NCBI GenBank assembly: GCA_017471705.1
Contig: JAFUSH010000031.1
Span: forward strand, 1-41,950
Direction of reading: 5' to 3'
Length of the DNA stretch: 41,950 nucleotides
DNA from: Alphaproteobacteria bacterium
GTDB lineage: Bacteria > Pseudomonadota > Alphaproteobacteria > RF32 > CAG-239
The stretch's first letter is position 1. Each line of letters begins with the position of its first letter. The notes under the pieces were generated by a model. The model was given only the letters and a program-made list of their open reading frames with translations, searched no databases and was not told where the DNA came from. A program made the position numbers and the translations under genes. Below, piece after piece: positions 26,767 through 35,427 of the stretch.

Positions 26767-27396
26767 ATGCTGGAATGTCCGTCTTTTGAATGTAATAAAT
26801 GTCCGCGCCTGTCAGAATTTAGAAAACAAAACAGGCAAAAATTTCCGAATTATCATAATGCTCCGGTGGAATCATTCGGGAGCTTGAACGCAAAAATTTT
26901 GGTGGTTGGTTTGGCTCCGGGGTTAAACGGGGCTAATCAGACCAATCGTCCGTTTACCAATGATTATGCCGGCGATATTTTATACCCCGCTCTTAAAAAA
27001 TACGATTTGGCAAAAGGGGAATATAAACGTGTAAAAGATGACGGTTTTGAACTTGTTAATGTTAGAGTGACCAATTCGGTGCGTTGCGTTCCTCCTCAGA
27101 ATAAGGTTACTGCCGAGGAAATTTCCGCTTGTCGGGGGTATTTGCAAGCCGAAATAGCATTGATGCCGAACCTGAAAATTATTCTGTCGCTGGGCGCAGT
27201 GGCACACGGAGCGGTACTGCAAGCGTTAGGATATAAAAAGTCAATGTTTAAATTTTCTCACGGTGCCGAACATTTTTTATTTAATCACAACATAATTTTG
27301 AAGGATTCGTATCACACATCGCGCTATAATATCAATACCGGAGTATTAACCGCCGAGATGTTTGATAAAATTATAGCAGAAATAAGCAGATTGTAA
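26767..27396 (+). CDS. Family 5 (UdgB-type) uracil-DNA glycosylase
   Basis: Removes uracil, and in characterised homologues hypoxanthine, from DNA for base-excision repair. 209 residues from the ATG at 26767, which has AAGGAG 8 bp upstream; the ATG at 26713 lacks a ribosome-binding site. Four cysteines for the [4Fe-4S] cluster are in place: Cys9 and Cys12 (ECNKCPRL), Cys107 (SVRCVPP) and Cys122 (ACRGYL). Motif I GLAPGLNGANQTNRPFTND (48-66) is the UdgB form that lacks the polar catalytic residue of other families. The C-terminal loop is SYHTSRYNINTG (His ~178). Confidence 0.92.
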   Translation: MLECPSFECNKCPRLSEFRKQNRQKFPNYHNAPVESFGSLNAKILVVGLAPGLNGANQTNRPFTNDYAGDILYPALKKYDLAKGEYKRVKDDGFELVNVRVTNSVRCVPPQNKVTAEEISACRGYLQAEIALMPNLKIILSLGAVAHGAVLQALGYKKSMFKFSHGAEHFLFNHNIILKDSYHTSRYNINTGVLTAEMFDKIIAEISRL

Positions 27397-27434
27397 AAAA
27401 GCAACTAAGATTGAAATAGCAATCGCAATAATAC

Positions 27435-27463
27435 TTGACAAAATTTATTTTTTTTGCTAGACT
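27435..27463 (+). promoter_or_regulatory. Consensus promoter of the 27467 leader RNA
   Basis: TTGACA (27435-27440), exactly 17 bp, TAGACT (27458-27463), preceded by a TGC extended -10. Predicted start near 27469. A T-rich spacer is present. Confidence 0.8.
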
Positions 27464-27466
27464 GAA

Positions 27467-27667
27467 CTTAAGCAGAGTGAAAAGACCTGCTTGAGGTGTG
27501 GTAACCTCTATATATGCGTCCGTGCAAAACGATATTTTGTGCGCCGATGATTTGTCTAAAACAGATCGGAAGGCGGCAAAATAGGCTGTATTCCGGTTAA
27601 TATGTCGCACTATCTCATATATATAGTTACCAACTTCCGGTCGCTTTTCACCAAGCGACTAGTTTTT
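27467..27667 (+). ncRNA. Structured leader RNA with terminator, upstream of a secreted protein gene
   Basis: About 200 nt, with no ORF preceded by a ribosome-binding site. A 5' hairpin CTTAAGCAG/CTGCTTGAG lies at 27467-27494. Its 3' strand overlaps GAGGT, which can pair instead with ACCTC at 27503-27507. A long-range helix closes the core: GGTAAC (27499-27504) with GTTACC (27626-27631), and TATATATG (27508-27515) with CATATATA (27616-27623). Inside are CAAAA/TTTTG and CCGAT/ATCGG hairpins. CAACTTCC leads into the terminator hairpin at 27640. The overlapping pairings and the terminator 16 nt before the ATG suggest attenuation. No known family recognised. Confidence 0.7.
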
Positions 27668-27668
27668 T
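27640..27668 (+). terminator. Terminator/attenuator hairpin before the 27684 gene
   Basis: GTCGCTT (27640-27646) pairs with AAGCGAC (27653-27659), loop TTCACC, followed by TAG and six T residues. GGAGAAG, the ribosome-binding site of the next gene, begins within 10 bp. Confidence 0.78.
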
Positions 27669-27683
27669 ATATGGAGAAGTGTT

Positions 27684-28787
27684 ATGAATATGAAGGAAAA
27701 AATAGTTCTGACTTCGTTGGCGATTTTAACATCTATTCCGGGTTTTAGCCAGAGCAGATTTAAACAATATCAGGAAGCTAAACAGAAAGAATTTGCCGCT
27801 TATAAGGCACAAAAACAACAAGAATTTGATCAATATAAAAATGAACGCACGGCGCAGTTCCGCGATTACCAAAATAATAACGGGCAACAAAAAAAGGTGA
27901 AAACCAGAGAAGAACTCAATGAAGAGTACGCTTCCGCTATGGAGAATGGTGGTAACCGGCAACAAGCGAAGAGATTGGATCCGATTGCCCCTCAGAATGT
28001 CGACGGAGAACACGTTTATTTAGGTGGAATTGCTGCTCATGATTACGGACTCGGATTTGATGATATAAGCTTTAACAAGAAGTTTGATTTGGAAGAGGGT
28101 GACAGAGCTTATGTTTATACAAGTTCCAAAGGTGTAGCAGTTGTCTACAGCAACAGTAATGGTTTTGGCGCTAATCTGAAAAACAATAGTGTAGAATATT
28201 TTCAATTAAAGAATGGTAAAAAAACATCTTTGTCAACAGTTAAAGACGCATCAACAATTAAGCTTTTAAATAATTTAAATGAATATTACGGTAAAGTCAA
28301 ATTTCCACAAGCCAAAACACAAGATAAGATAACAAAATCTAAGCAAAATATCCAACAAGCAAAGCAACACAAAACGGCTGAAGGATTATCATACACGATA
28401 GGGGAGGACGGGGTTAAATTTTCCGGCGTTATGAGTATAAATACAAATTATTTAATGCCGCAGATATATTATAATCAGCAAAATGGAATGTATACCTGTG
28501 GTTCGCATGAATCTTTTGAAGAGAGTGGTTTGCGCAGAGATGTAATGCTTGATTTGCAGTATTTAGTTGTCGAAAATTACATATACAAAGATTTGCAAAA
28601 ACGCGCTCAGCAAGGCGAAAGATTGACAGAAGCGGAAAAAGAGTTTCAAGAAGCGCATATTAAAAATTTGGCAAAGGAGGGAATTTCAATAACTAAAGAC
28701 GGCAAACTGAAACAGCAAGATCCTCTCATACGTCAACAGACACAAAATATGCAAAATAATGTCGGTAATGGCGGAATAGGCGGCTAA
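27684..28787 (+). CDS. Secreted coiled-coil protein of unknown function
   Basis: 367 residues. The signal peptide is MNMKEKIVLTSLAILTSIPGFS, cleaved near FSQS. It is followed by an ~11-residue periodic helix (FKQYQEAKQKEFAAYKAQ, QEFDQYKNERTAQFRDYQ), the F-x2-Y-x3-K pattern of long surface helices. The middle (~100-200) is mixed alpha/beta (HVYLGGIAAHDYGLG, YVYTSSKGVAVVYSN). The C-terminal part is helical with Gln/Asn-rich ends. Catalytic residues are not recognisable. GGAG lies 8 bp before the ATG; an ATG two codons on is an alternative start. Expression is probably controlled by the leader RNA and its terminator. Confidence 0.78.
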   Translation: MNMKEKIVLTSLAILTSIPGFSQSRFKQYQEAKQKEFAAYKAQKQQEFDQYKNERTAQFRDYQNNNGQQKKVKTREELNEEYASAMENGGNRQQAKRLDPIAPQNVDGEHVYLGGIAAHDYGLGFDDISFNKKFDLEEGDRAYVYTSSKGVAVVYSNSNGFGANLKNNSVEYFQLKNGKKTSLSTVKDASTIKLLNNLNEYYGKVKFPQAKTQDKITKSKQNIQQAKQHKTAEGLSYTIGEDGVKFSGVMSINTNYLMPQIYYNQQNGMYTCGSHESFEESGLRRDVMLDLQYLVVENYIYKDLQKRAQQGERLTEAEKEFQEAHIKNLAKEGISITKDGKLKQQDPLIRQQTQNMQNNVGNGGIGG

Positions 28788-28824
28788 CCGACTGCCTGAT
28801 AAAACACAAAAATTGCTGTAAAAA

Positions 28825-28856
28825 AAGTCCCTCGGCTGAGTTCAGGAGAGGGACTT
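28825..28856 (-). terminator. Intrinsic terminator of the 29654-28863 gene pair
   Basis: Stem AAGTCCCTC/GAGGGACTT with a 14-nt loop. On the minus strand a T7 tract follows. It may also terminate the plus-strand gene ending at 28787. Confidence 0.82.
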
Positions 28857-28862
28857 AAATTT

Positions 28863-29270
28863 TTATCTTCTGATATGAGAAGATGAACTGTGCAGATGAT
28901 TTGATTTATGAGTATGCGGTATATTACCATCGGTTTCGCTGAAGGCGGCAAAGTCTTCGTCATTTTCGGAAAAGCCCTGAGAATGATGAAGTGAATAACC
29001 GTGATTATCAATAATGCTCTCATCTTCAAAATAAGCCTCTTCATCTCTGTCGTGATGACCGAAACCGGTTATATCTTCAGTTACATCTTTGGTTTTGTCC
29101 CAAGCTTTTGAAGCCCCTTCTTTGGTAGCGCTCCAAGCTTTGGCAACTCCTTCTTTAGTAGCCTCCCAAACACCGGAATTTTCTTCGTGTGCCGAAGAAT
29201 TTTCCATATTTTCCATACTATAGGAACTTGTTTCGCTGTGCTTATTATTTTGGTTATTATGTTCTTTCAT
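28863..29270 (-). CDS. Hydrophilic protein with 11-residue repeats
   Basis: 135 residues, no signal peptide. The central part (residues 34-66) holds three 11-residue units: VWEATKEGVAK, AWSATKEGASK and AWDKTKDVTED. These resemble late-embryogenesis-abundant (LEA) type or stress-protein amphipathic helices. The flanks are very polar (Asn/Ser/Glu at the N-terminus; Asp/Glu/His and a Ser/His-rich end). The start codon follows directly on the stop of the upstream gene (TAAATG) with AAGGAG inside that gene, so the two are co-translated. A desiccation or osmotic-stress type role is only an analogy. Confidence 0.75.
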   Translation of the reverse strand: MKEHNNQNNKHSETSSYSMENMENSSAHEENSGVWEATKEGVAKAWSATKEGASKAWDKTKDVTEDITGFGHHDRDEEAYFEDESIIDNHGYSLHHSQGFSENDEDFAAFSETDGNIPHTHKSNHLHSSSSHIRR

Positions 29271-29654
29271 TTAATTTTCTCCTTGTTTTTGGATATTGTT
29301 ATTATCGGTTGTTGTTTTTGTATCAGAATCATCGCTTAATCCGCTTTTAACGTCTTTCCCGACTTCTTTGGCTCCGTCCCAAACGTCGCCGGTTACTGTT
29401 TTGGTTCCGTCCCAAACATCGGAACTAACCTCTTTTGTTCCGTCCCAAACATCAGAACTCACTTCTTTGGTTTTATCCCACACGCCGCTATTTTGAGAAG
29501 TGTTATCACCGGCAACAATTTGCTGTGGCTGTTCGGCAATTCTTAAGATTAAAAATCGCGGTTGCGAGTTTGCTGTCTGAGCTATGGCACAATTAGCCTG
29601 ACATACGAGTAAAGTTATGGCCGCTGCCGAAATAAATGTAATTGATTTTAACAT
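29271..29654 (-). CDS. Exported protein with 11-residue repeats
   Basis: 127 residues. Signal peptide MLKSITFISAAAITLLVCQANCAIA. Residues 58-101 hold four 11-residue units: VWDKTKEVSSD, VWDGTKEVSSD, VWDGTKTVTGD and VWDGAKEVGKD. An Asp/Thr/Asn-rich tail follows. The repeat consensus and the preceding NSGVW match the downstream partner, so the two genes probably derive from one ancestor, one product exported and the other not. The operon ends at the terminator at 28825-28856. Confidence 0.78.
   Translation of the reverse strand: MLKSITFISAAAITLLVCQANCAIAQTANSQPRFLILRIAEQPQQIVAGDNTSQNSGVWDKTKEVSSDVWDGTKEVSSDVWDGTKTVTGDVWDGAKEVGKDVKSGLSDDSDTKTTTDNNNIQKQGEN
29352..29483 (-). repeat. Four 33-bp tandem repeats encoding VWDGTKEVSSD-type units
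   Basis: The 33-bp units are nearly identical in DNA, with GTCCCAAACGTC or GTCCCAAACATC recurring on the plus strand. They encode the 11-residue helix repeat of the exported protein. Confidence 0.9.
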
Positions 29655-29760
29655 AATTCCTCCGCTTTTATCAGTTGTTTGCCTTTAAAAAATAGTAGTA
29701 AAAAAATATCTTTCCATACAACTTTCGCTGTAGGGATGATAATAAAAAGTCGGTTAAATA

Positions 29761-30705
29761 TTATTTTTTATATGAGGCACGTCTGATACGGTCATTAATC
29801 GCCAATCCCAATCCGTCATAAGGAACAGGGGCTATGGCAATTTTACCTTCGGCGGCATTTTCATCGGCTATGCGCAAAAAAGCAAACAGATTGGCGGCGG
29901 CCTCAGTTAGATTACCGCTTTTGCTTAAATTTATGTCTCCGTCAATATTGCCGAAACCGATAAAATATTCGTCATCGTCAGGTTGCGTAACATTAATTCG
30001 CAGAATATTTCTCGGTGCATAATGACGAAGCAGCTGTCCGGGGGCGGTAGGTAAATCCGGATTTCCTTCATTGATTAATATTTTTTCGCCCAGAAATTCT
30101 TCGATATCTTCTTTGGCGGTTCCTCCGGCGCGTAATAACACCGCATTTTTGCCCGTCAAGTCAATAATGGTGGATTCGACACCAACTTTGCAAGCCCCCC
30201 CGTCTAAAATCATATCGACGTTTTCACCCAAACTGTCGGCAACGTGCTGTGCGGTAGTCGGGCTTATGGATTGATATTTATTAGCAGAAGGCGCTACAAT
30301 AGGAACTCCCGATGCCTTTATTAAGTTTAAGGCGATATGGTGATTAGGCATCCTTACCGTTAAGGTTCTCAATCCGGAACAAGCCAAATCTATACTCGGA
30401 TTTTCTTCAATACGATTCAGCACAAAGGTTAGCGGTCCGGGCCAGAAACGTTTGGCAAGCGCAAAAACCCGCTCATCTGTTGCAGCATAGTTACGCAAAA
30501 CGTCAACATCGGCAATGTGTGAAATTAAAGGGTCAAATTTCGGGCGTTGTTTGGCGGCAAAAATCTTGGAAACCGCCTGTGAATCATACACGTTTGCTCC
30601 CAACCCGTACACGGTTTCGGTCGGAAATGCCACCAAGCCTCCCGACTTAATTATTTCAGCGGCTTTTAAAATATTTTGCTCGGTATTTGAATAAATATTA
30701 CTCAT
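29761..30705 (-). CDS. Threonylcarbamoyl-AMP synthase, Sua5 type
   Basis: Makes threonylcarbamoyl-AMP from threonine, bicarbonate and ATP for the t6A37 modification of ANN-decoding tRNAs. 314 residues: a YrdC domain (1-~200) with GGLVAFPTETVYGLG, KIFAAKQRPKFDPLI and STIIDLTG, then a Sua5 C-terminal domain with APGQLLRHYAPR, the linker motif of the long form. It follows the SUKH-like gene after 2 bp and is likely translationally coupled with it. Function in t6A is well established for the family. Confidence 0.93.
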   Translation of the reverse strand: MSNIYSNTEQNILKAAEIIKSGGLVAFPTETVYGLGANVYDSQAVSKIFAAKQRPKFDPLISHIADVDVLRNYAATDERVFALAKRFWPGPLTFVLNRIEENPSIDLACSGLRTLTVRMPNHHIALNLIKASGVPIVAPSANKYQSISPTTAQHVADSLGENVDMILDGGACKVGVESTIIDLTGKNAVLLRAGGTAKEDIEEFLGEKILINEGNPDLPTAPGQLLRHYAPRNILRINVTQPDDDEYFIGFGNIDGDINLSKSGNLTEAAANLFAFLRIADENAAEGKIAIAPVPYDGLGLAINDRIRRASYKK

Positions 30706-30707
30706 TT

Positions 30708-31109
30708 TTATTGTGCGTTAAATATTGCGGTCAATGCTTCATCTATTTCATTTTCTTCATATGTGTCTAAAACTTCAAAATCGGAGCGGTCAACGATTTT
30801 ATATTGTTTTGATTTGAAATCGTAACAAAGCAAATCAAATTCGTTATAACCCAACAAAATGGTATTTTCAGGTTTATCCATTTGTTCGTTCTTGTCAATA
30901 ATATCCATATCGTCATCAACGGTGGCTCCGAACAGATAAATTCCGTCGTATTTTATGCCATTATACTTACGCAAGAAATCGGCATAAGAGCGCGGTATCA
31001 TATCAAGCCCCATATTGCACAAGACCTTTTGCGCCACAATCAACGCTTCGGATTCCAAATCTTCACCTTTGGCGAAGTTATTACGCTCTATCAATTCAAC
31101 GAATTTCAT
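30708..31109 (-). CDS. SMI1/KNR4 (SUKH)-like protein, YrhA type
   Basis: 133 residues, soluble. The SUKH signature is readable: MIPRSYADFLRKYNGIKYDG followed by YLFGATVDDD, corresponding to the family pattern LP..Y..FL...NG......G. A strand-rich middle (NTILLGYNEFDLLCYDF) and a C-terminal helix (EIDEALTAIFNA) complete the fold. SUKH proteins are frequent immunity proteins of contact-dependent and polymorphic toxins but also have other roles. The start overlaps the stop of the 512-residue HNH-like gene (ATGA), so the pair is co-translated. Confidence 0.75.
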   Translation of the reverse strand: MKFVELIERNNFAKGEDLESEALIVAQKVLCNMGLDMIPRSYADFLRKYNGIKYDGIYLFGATVDDDMDIIDKNEQMDKPENTILLGYNEFDLLCYDFKSKQYKIVDRSDFEVLDTYEENEIDEALTAIFNAQ

Positions 31110-32644
31110 TTATTTTTCCCTTTTCTTTGAGTTATATGCTTTTTCAATAACTTCTCAACTTGCCGCATAGTTTCTTTGTTATAATCATCGGTACTTTTTA
31201 TTTCTTTTAAGTTGCGGTATCCTTCGTGGATGTAAGAACGGGAACAGTTAATATTATGTTTCTCAATAATTTTCCCCTCGTTTTGCATACGTATCTGCAT
31301 CATTTCAAAATAATTAACTTTACACTTTAAATCTTTCATTTTACGGCGTTTAAATTCCGCAGATTGTTCTAAATCACAATATATTACATCATTTTCGGCA
31401 TCAAAACCGAACATTACTCTCATTTTGCTGTCTTTAGCATTTAAACGTGCTGATATTTGCTCTATACCGTCACCGGATTTCATAGTTTTTCCGAGCCAAT
31501 GTAAGTATCCTTGATGAATCCGCGAATCAACACTTATGTGGTTGTTAGGATAATTCACGGCAGCAATAGTATCTCCTCTTCCCGCCAGCATCACGGCTAA
31601 ATTGTGATGATCTTCCAGTTGAGGCAGTCCGTCTTTGCTTAAAGGTCTGCCTTCATTATCGCGCGCCATAATCAATTCTGCTTTATTATTATCAACCATA
31701 TAATCAATAAATTCTTGAGGTATAGGCATACCGATTTCCAATTTGCTTACATCTATGCCGAAGTTTATAAGCTCATCTCTTGCCAATCCCTCTAAAATAC
31801 GTTGATTATAATTTCTTTCGGTTATAATCAGCGACCCTATATCACTGTTTCCGTAACGGCGCATCATATCGCAATAAGACTTCACTACGCGTTCATCAAT
31901 TTTTTTACCATTTACTTCACGTTTCCTCAACATAGCTTCAAACTCGGCTCCGGCATACTTCATAATATTTTTGTTTTGCTTGTTTTTCAGACAATTTTGT
32001 TTAGGTATAAAAAAGGCGTTTCCGTCTGATTCAGATACTTTGTAAGCCTGAAATATTACTTCGCAAAAGTCGCTTACCGTCATTACTTGCAGAGCGTCGG
32101 GATGGAGACCTGATTTTTGTAAATATCTGCGTAAATCCTGTTCAATGGAGCGAAAAGATTCGAATTGATGAAATACTTTCCAGCTTGGCGAAGCCATCAA
32201 CCTGTAAGCAGTTGACGGATATTTTTCCGGTTGGGCATTCTTACGAAAATGTTTAAATAAAAAACTCAGCTCATCATCTTTACGGCGATTGATGGTGCCG
32301 TAACATTCCATTCTGATAAGACGTTTTTCATCTCTGGCCAACGGATAAAAAATATCCTGATCATAAGAAAAGTTGGCTAACTTATGAATCTTACTTAATA
32401 AATACCGAGCTTCTTCCGCGTAGAAATTTCCTTTTTTTTGCGGAGATAATCCCTCTTCTTTTTTCAAGATATCATATAACAAGTGGACAATTTGTATTTG
32501 TGTATTTATGTCTTGAATTTTGAAATTGTTTGTAAAGTCATAAGAATTGGTGAAAATTTCATCAAACAAGGGTGAACGTGCTTGTTCCTCAACTCTCTGT
32601 TCAAGCTGCTTTTTATGCTTTCTGGCGTATTTTCCTCGCGACAT
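31106..32644 (-). CDS. Large protein with an HNH-nuclease-like segment
   Basis: 512 residues, no signal peptide, N-terminus very basic (MSRGKYARKHKKQLEQR). Most of it is helical and unrecognised. Residues ~343-382 read LEDHHNLAVMLAGRGD, VNYPNNHISVDSRIH and QGYLH: a double His, an Asn about 20 residues on and a further His, the spacing expected of an HNH/His-Me finger motif without the zinc cysteines. A charged C-terminal region follows (KCKVNYFEMMQIRMQ ... KKHITQRKGKNK). Overlap with the SUKH-like gene suggests a functional pair. The nuclease assignment is tentative. Confidence 0.7.
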   Translation of the reverse strand: MSRGKYARKHKKQLEQRVEEQARSPLFDEIFTNSYDFTNNFKIQDINTQIQIVHLLYDILKKEEGLSPQKKGNFYAEEARYLLSKIHKLANFSYDQDIFYPLARDEKRLIRMECYGTINRRKDDELSFLFKHFRKNAQPEKYPSTAYRLMASPSWKVFHQFESFRSIEQDLRRYLQKSGLHPDALQVMTVSDFCEVIFQAYKVSESDGNAFFIPKQNCLKNKQNKNIMKYAGAEFEAMLRKREVNGKKIDERVVKSYCDMMRRYGNSDIGSLIITERNYNQRILEGLARDELINFGIDVSKLEIGMPIPQEFIDYMVDNNKAELIMARDNEGRPLSKDGLPQLEDHHNLAVMLAGRGDTIAAVNYPNNHISVDSRIHQGYLHWLGKTMKSGDGIEQISARLNAKDSKMRVMFGFDAENDVIYCDLEQSAEFKRRKMKDLKCKVNYFEMMQIRMQNEGKIIEKHNINCSRSYIHEGYRNLKEIKSTDDYNKETMRQVEKLLKKHITQRKGKNK

Positions 32645-32729
32645 ATTTATCCCCTTGCTGTATTTTGTCCAAAGTATAGCCGCAAATTTAATAAAAGTCC
32701 ACTTATTTTTTTACATTAAATCATAAATA

Positions 32730-32757
32730 TTGCAAATCGTCGATAAATAACTATAAT
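32730..32757 (+). promoter_or_regulatory. pepA promoter
   Basis: TTGCAA (32730-32735), 16 bp, TATAAT (32752-32757). The same box types and near-identical spacing as the 5225 promoter. Leader of about 25 nt to the ATG at 32790. Confidence 0.7.
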
Positions 32758-32789
32758 CATTAAAAATTATGAACTTAAGGAGAAAAATT

Positions 32790-34223
32790 ATGGTGGAATT
32801 TACTGTAGGACGCAATATCAGAGCTAAGGGCGATAAATTGATAATATCCGCAAAGAAAAATGATATTGTAAGGTTATTGAACGAAGATGAACAAATTTTG
32901 GTATCGGCAATTAAAAAACAAAATGTTTCCGATAAAATTACGGAATATAATTTAGGCGATTACAGAGTTTATGTCGGGATGATAAATTCAAAACAAAGTC
33001 CGGTTTTGTGGCAGCATTTAGGCGGAGAAATTTGGAAAAAAATTAAATCGGCTCGCGAAGTTAAGGCGCAGATAATCGGTGCAACCGCCGAAAATCTCTA
33101 CGATTTCTCATTGGGAATAGAACTTGCGTCATACAGCTTTGATAAATATTTCACCAAAAAACCGTCTGATTTTTATTCTAATTTGGAAAAAATCGTATAT
33201 ACGGGCAGCGGTTTAAAAGATTTTTCCGGATACAAGCCTTTTGCAAGTTTGGCAAATTGTGTGCGTTATGCCAGAGATTTGATTAACGAGCCCGCCAATG
33301 CGATAAATCCGCAGGTTATGTCTGAAGATATAAAGCGTTTGGAATATTTAGGCTTGCAAGTGGATATTTTAGATGAAGTTAAAATGACAGAACTCGGATT
33401 TAATTTGGCAATGGCGGTGGGACAAGGTTCGGTAAACCGTCCGAAAATCGTTGTGATTAAATGGAAAGGAAATCCGGAAGATGCCGGATTTAAAGTCGGT
33501 TTAGTCGGCAAAGGCGTTACGTTTGACAGCGGCGGTATATCTATCAAACCGGCAGCTAATATGGGTGATATGAAACAGGATATGGCCGGTGCCGCGGTTA
33601 TGACGGCAACAATGAAATCGGTGGCTTTGCAAAATATAAAGCAAAATATTGTGGCGGTTGTAGGGCTGGTGGAAAATATGCCTTCCGGAGCGTCTTATCG
33701 TCCGGGGGATGTTATAAAATCAATGTCGGGACAAACCGTCGAAGTGAATAATACCGATGCGGAAGGTCGTTTGGTTTTAGCTGACTGCTTAACATATATT
33801 CAAAAAAGTTTTCATCCGGAATATGTCATTGATATGGCGACTCTGACAGGGGCGATAGTTATCGCTCTGGGCAATACGTTTGCCGGCTTGTTTGCCAATT
33901 CGGCAAAGCTGATATCTGAATTGCGCGCTGCCGGCGAATACAGCGGAGAACGTGTTTGGGAAATGCCAATGGATAAAGAATACGATAAGCAAATGGATTC
34001 AACCATCGCCGATATGAAAAATACCGGAGGACGAGCGGCAGGCTCTGCAACGGCTGCGTGCTTTTTGCGGCGCTTTATTGAAAAAGACACTAAATGGGCG
34101 CATATAGATATTGCCGGTATGGATTTGTCTGACGGCAGTAAAACCCTCTATCCGAAAGGTGCCAGCGGCTTCGGCGTGAGGTTGATGAATCGCTTTATTC
34201 AGCAAATTAACGAAGATAAGTAA
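32790..34223 (+). CDS. pepA: Leucyl aminopeptidase, M17 family
   Basis: Cytosolic two-metal aminopeptidase of broad specificity, hexameric in the family. 477 residues from the ATG at 32790, with AAGGAG 7 bp upstream; the ATG at 32769 has no ribosome-binding site. The signature NTDAEGRLVLAD carries metal ligands Asp323 and Glu325. The other ligands are in GKGVTFDSGGISIKP (Lys, Asp) and MKQDMAGAAVM (Asp). The N-terminal macro-like domain is divergent. The gene ends 108 bp before the gap start. Confidence 0.95.
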   Translation: MVEFTVGRNIRAKGDKLIISAKKNDIVRLLNEDEQILVSAIKKQNVSDKITEYNLGDYRVYVGMINSKQSPVLWQHLGGEIWKKIKSAREVKAQIIGATAENLYDFSLGIELASYSFDKYFTKKPSDFYSNLEKIVYTGSGLKDFSGYKPFASLANCVRYARDLINEPANAINPQVMSEDIKRLEYLGLQVDILDEVKMTELGFNLAMAVGQGSVNRPKIVVIKWKGNPEDAGFKVGLVGKGVTFDSGGISIKPAANMGDMKQDMAGAAVMTATMKSVALQNIKQNIVAVVGLVENMPSGASYRPGDVIKSMSGQTVEVNNTDAEGRLVLADCLTYIQKSFHPEYVIDMATLTGAIVIALGNTFAGLFANSAKLISELRAAGEYSGERVWEMPMDKEYDKQMDSTIADMKNTGGRAAGSATAACFLRRFIEKDTKWAHIDIAGMDLSDGSKTLYPKGASGFGVRLMNRFIQQINEDK

Positions 34224-35339
<1,116 letters not shown>

Positions 35340-35353
35340 TTTTAATCGTTTGC

Positions 35354-35396
35354 CCCGTCGCATTACAAGACCGGTATACGGTGGTTTGCTGCGGGG
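35354..35396 (+). other. Stem-loop between gap and pgk
   Basis: CCCCG (35353-35357) pairs with CGGGG (35392-35396) around an inner ACCG/CGGT hairpin, and TATGTTTTTATTT follows. It lies in the 88-bp gap between the two genes and could attenuate or process the gap-pgk message so that gap is expressed more than pgk. Confidence 0.5.
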
Positions 35397-35427
35397 TATG
35401 TTTTTATTTAATTTCGAGGAAAAATTG

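Noticed and set aside
28784..29044. 86-residue minus-strand ORF overlapping the 11-residue-repeat gene
   Set aside because: It extends through the terminator at 28825-28856 and lies out of frame with the well-supported gene at 28863-29270.
29352..29483. Possible CRISPR-like array of 33-bp repeats
   Set aside because: The repeats are contiguous without unique spacers, in frame and protein-coding; no cas genes are present.
33812..34090. Minus-strand ORFs within pepA
   Set aside because: They are antisense to conserved catalytic residues and have no ribosome-binding sites.
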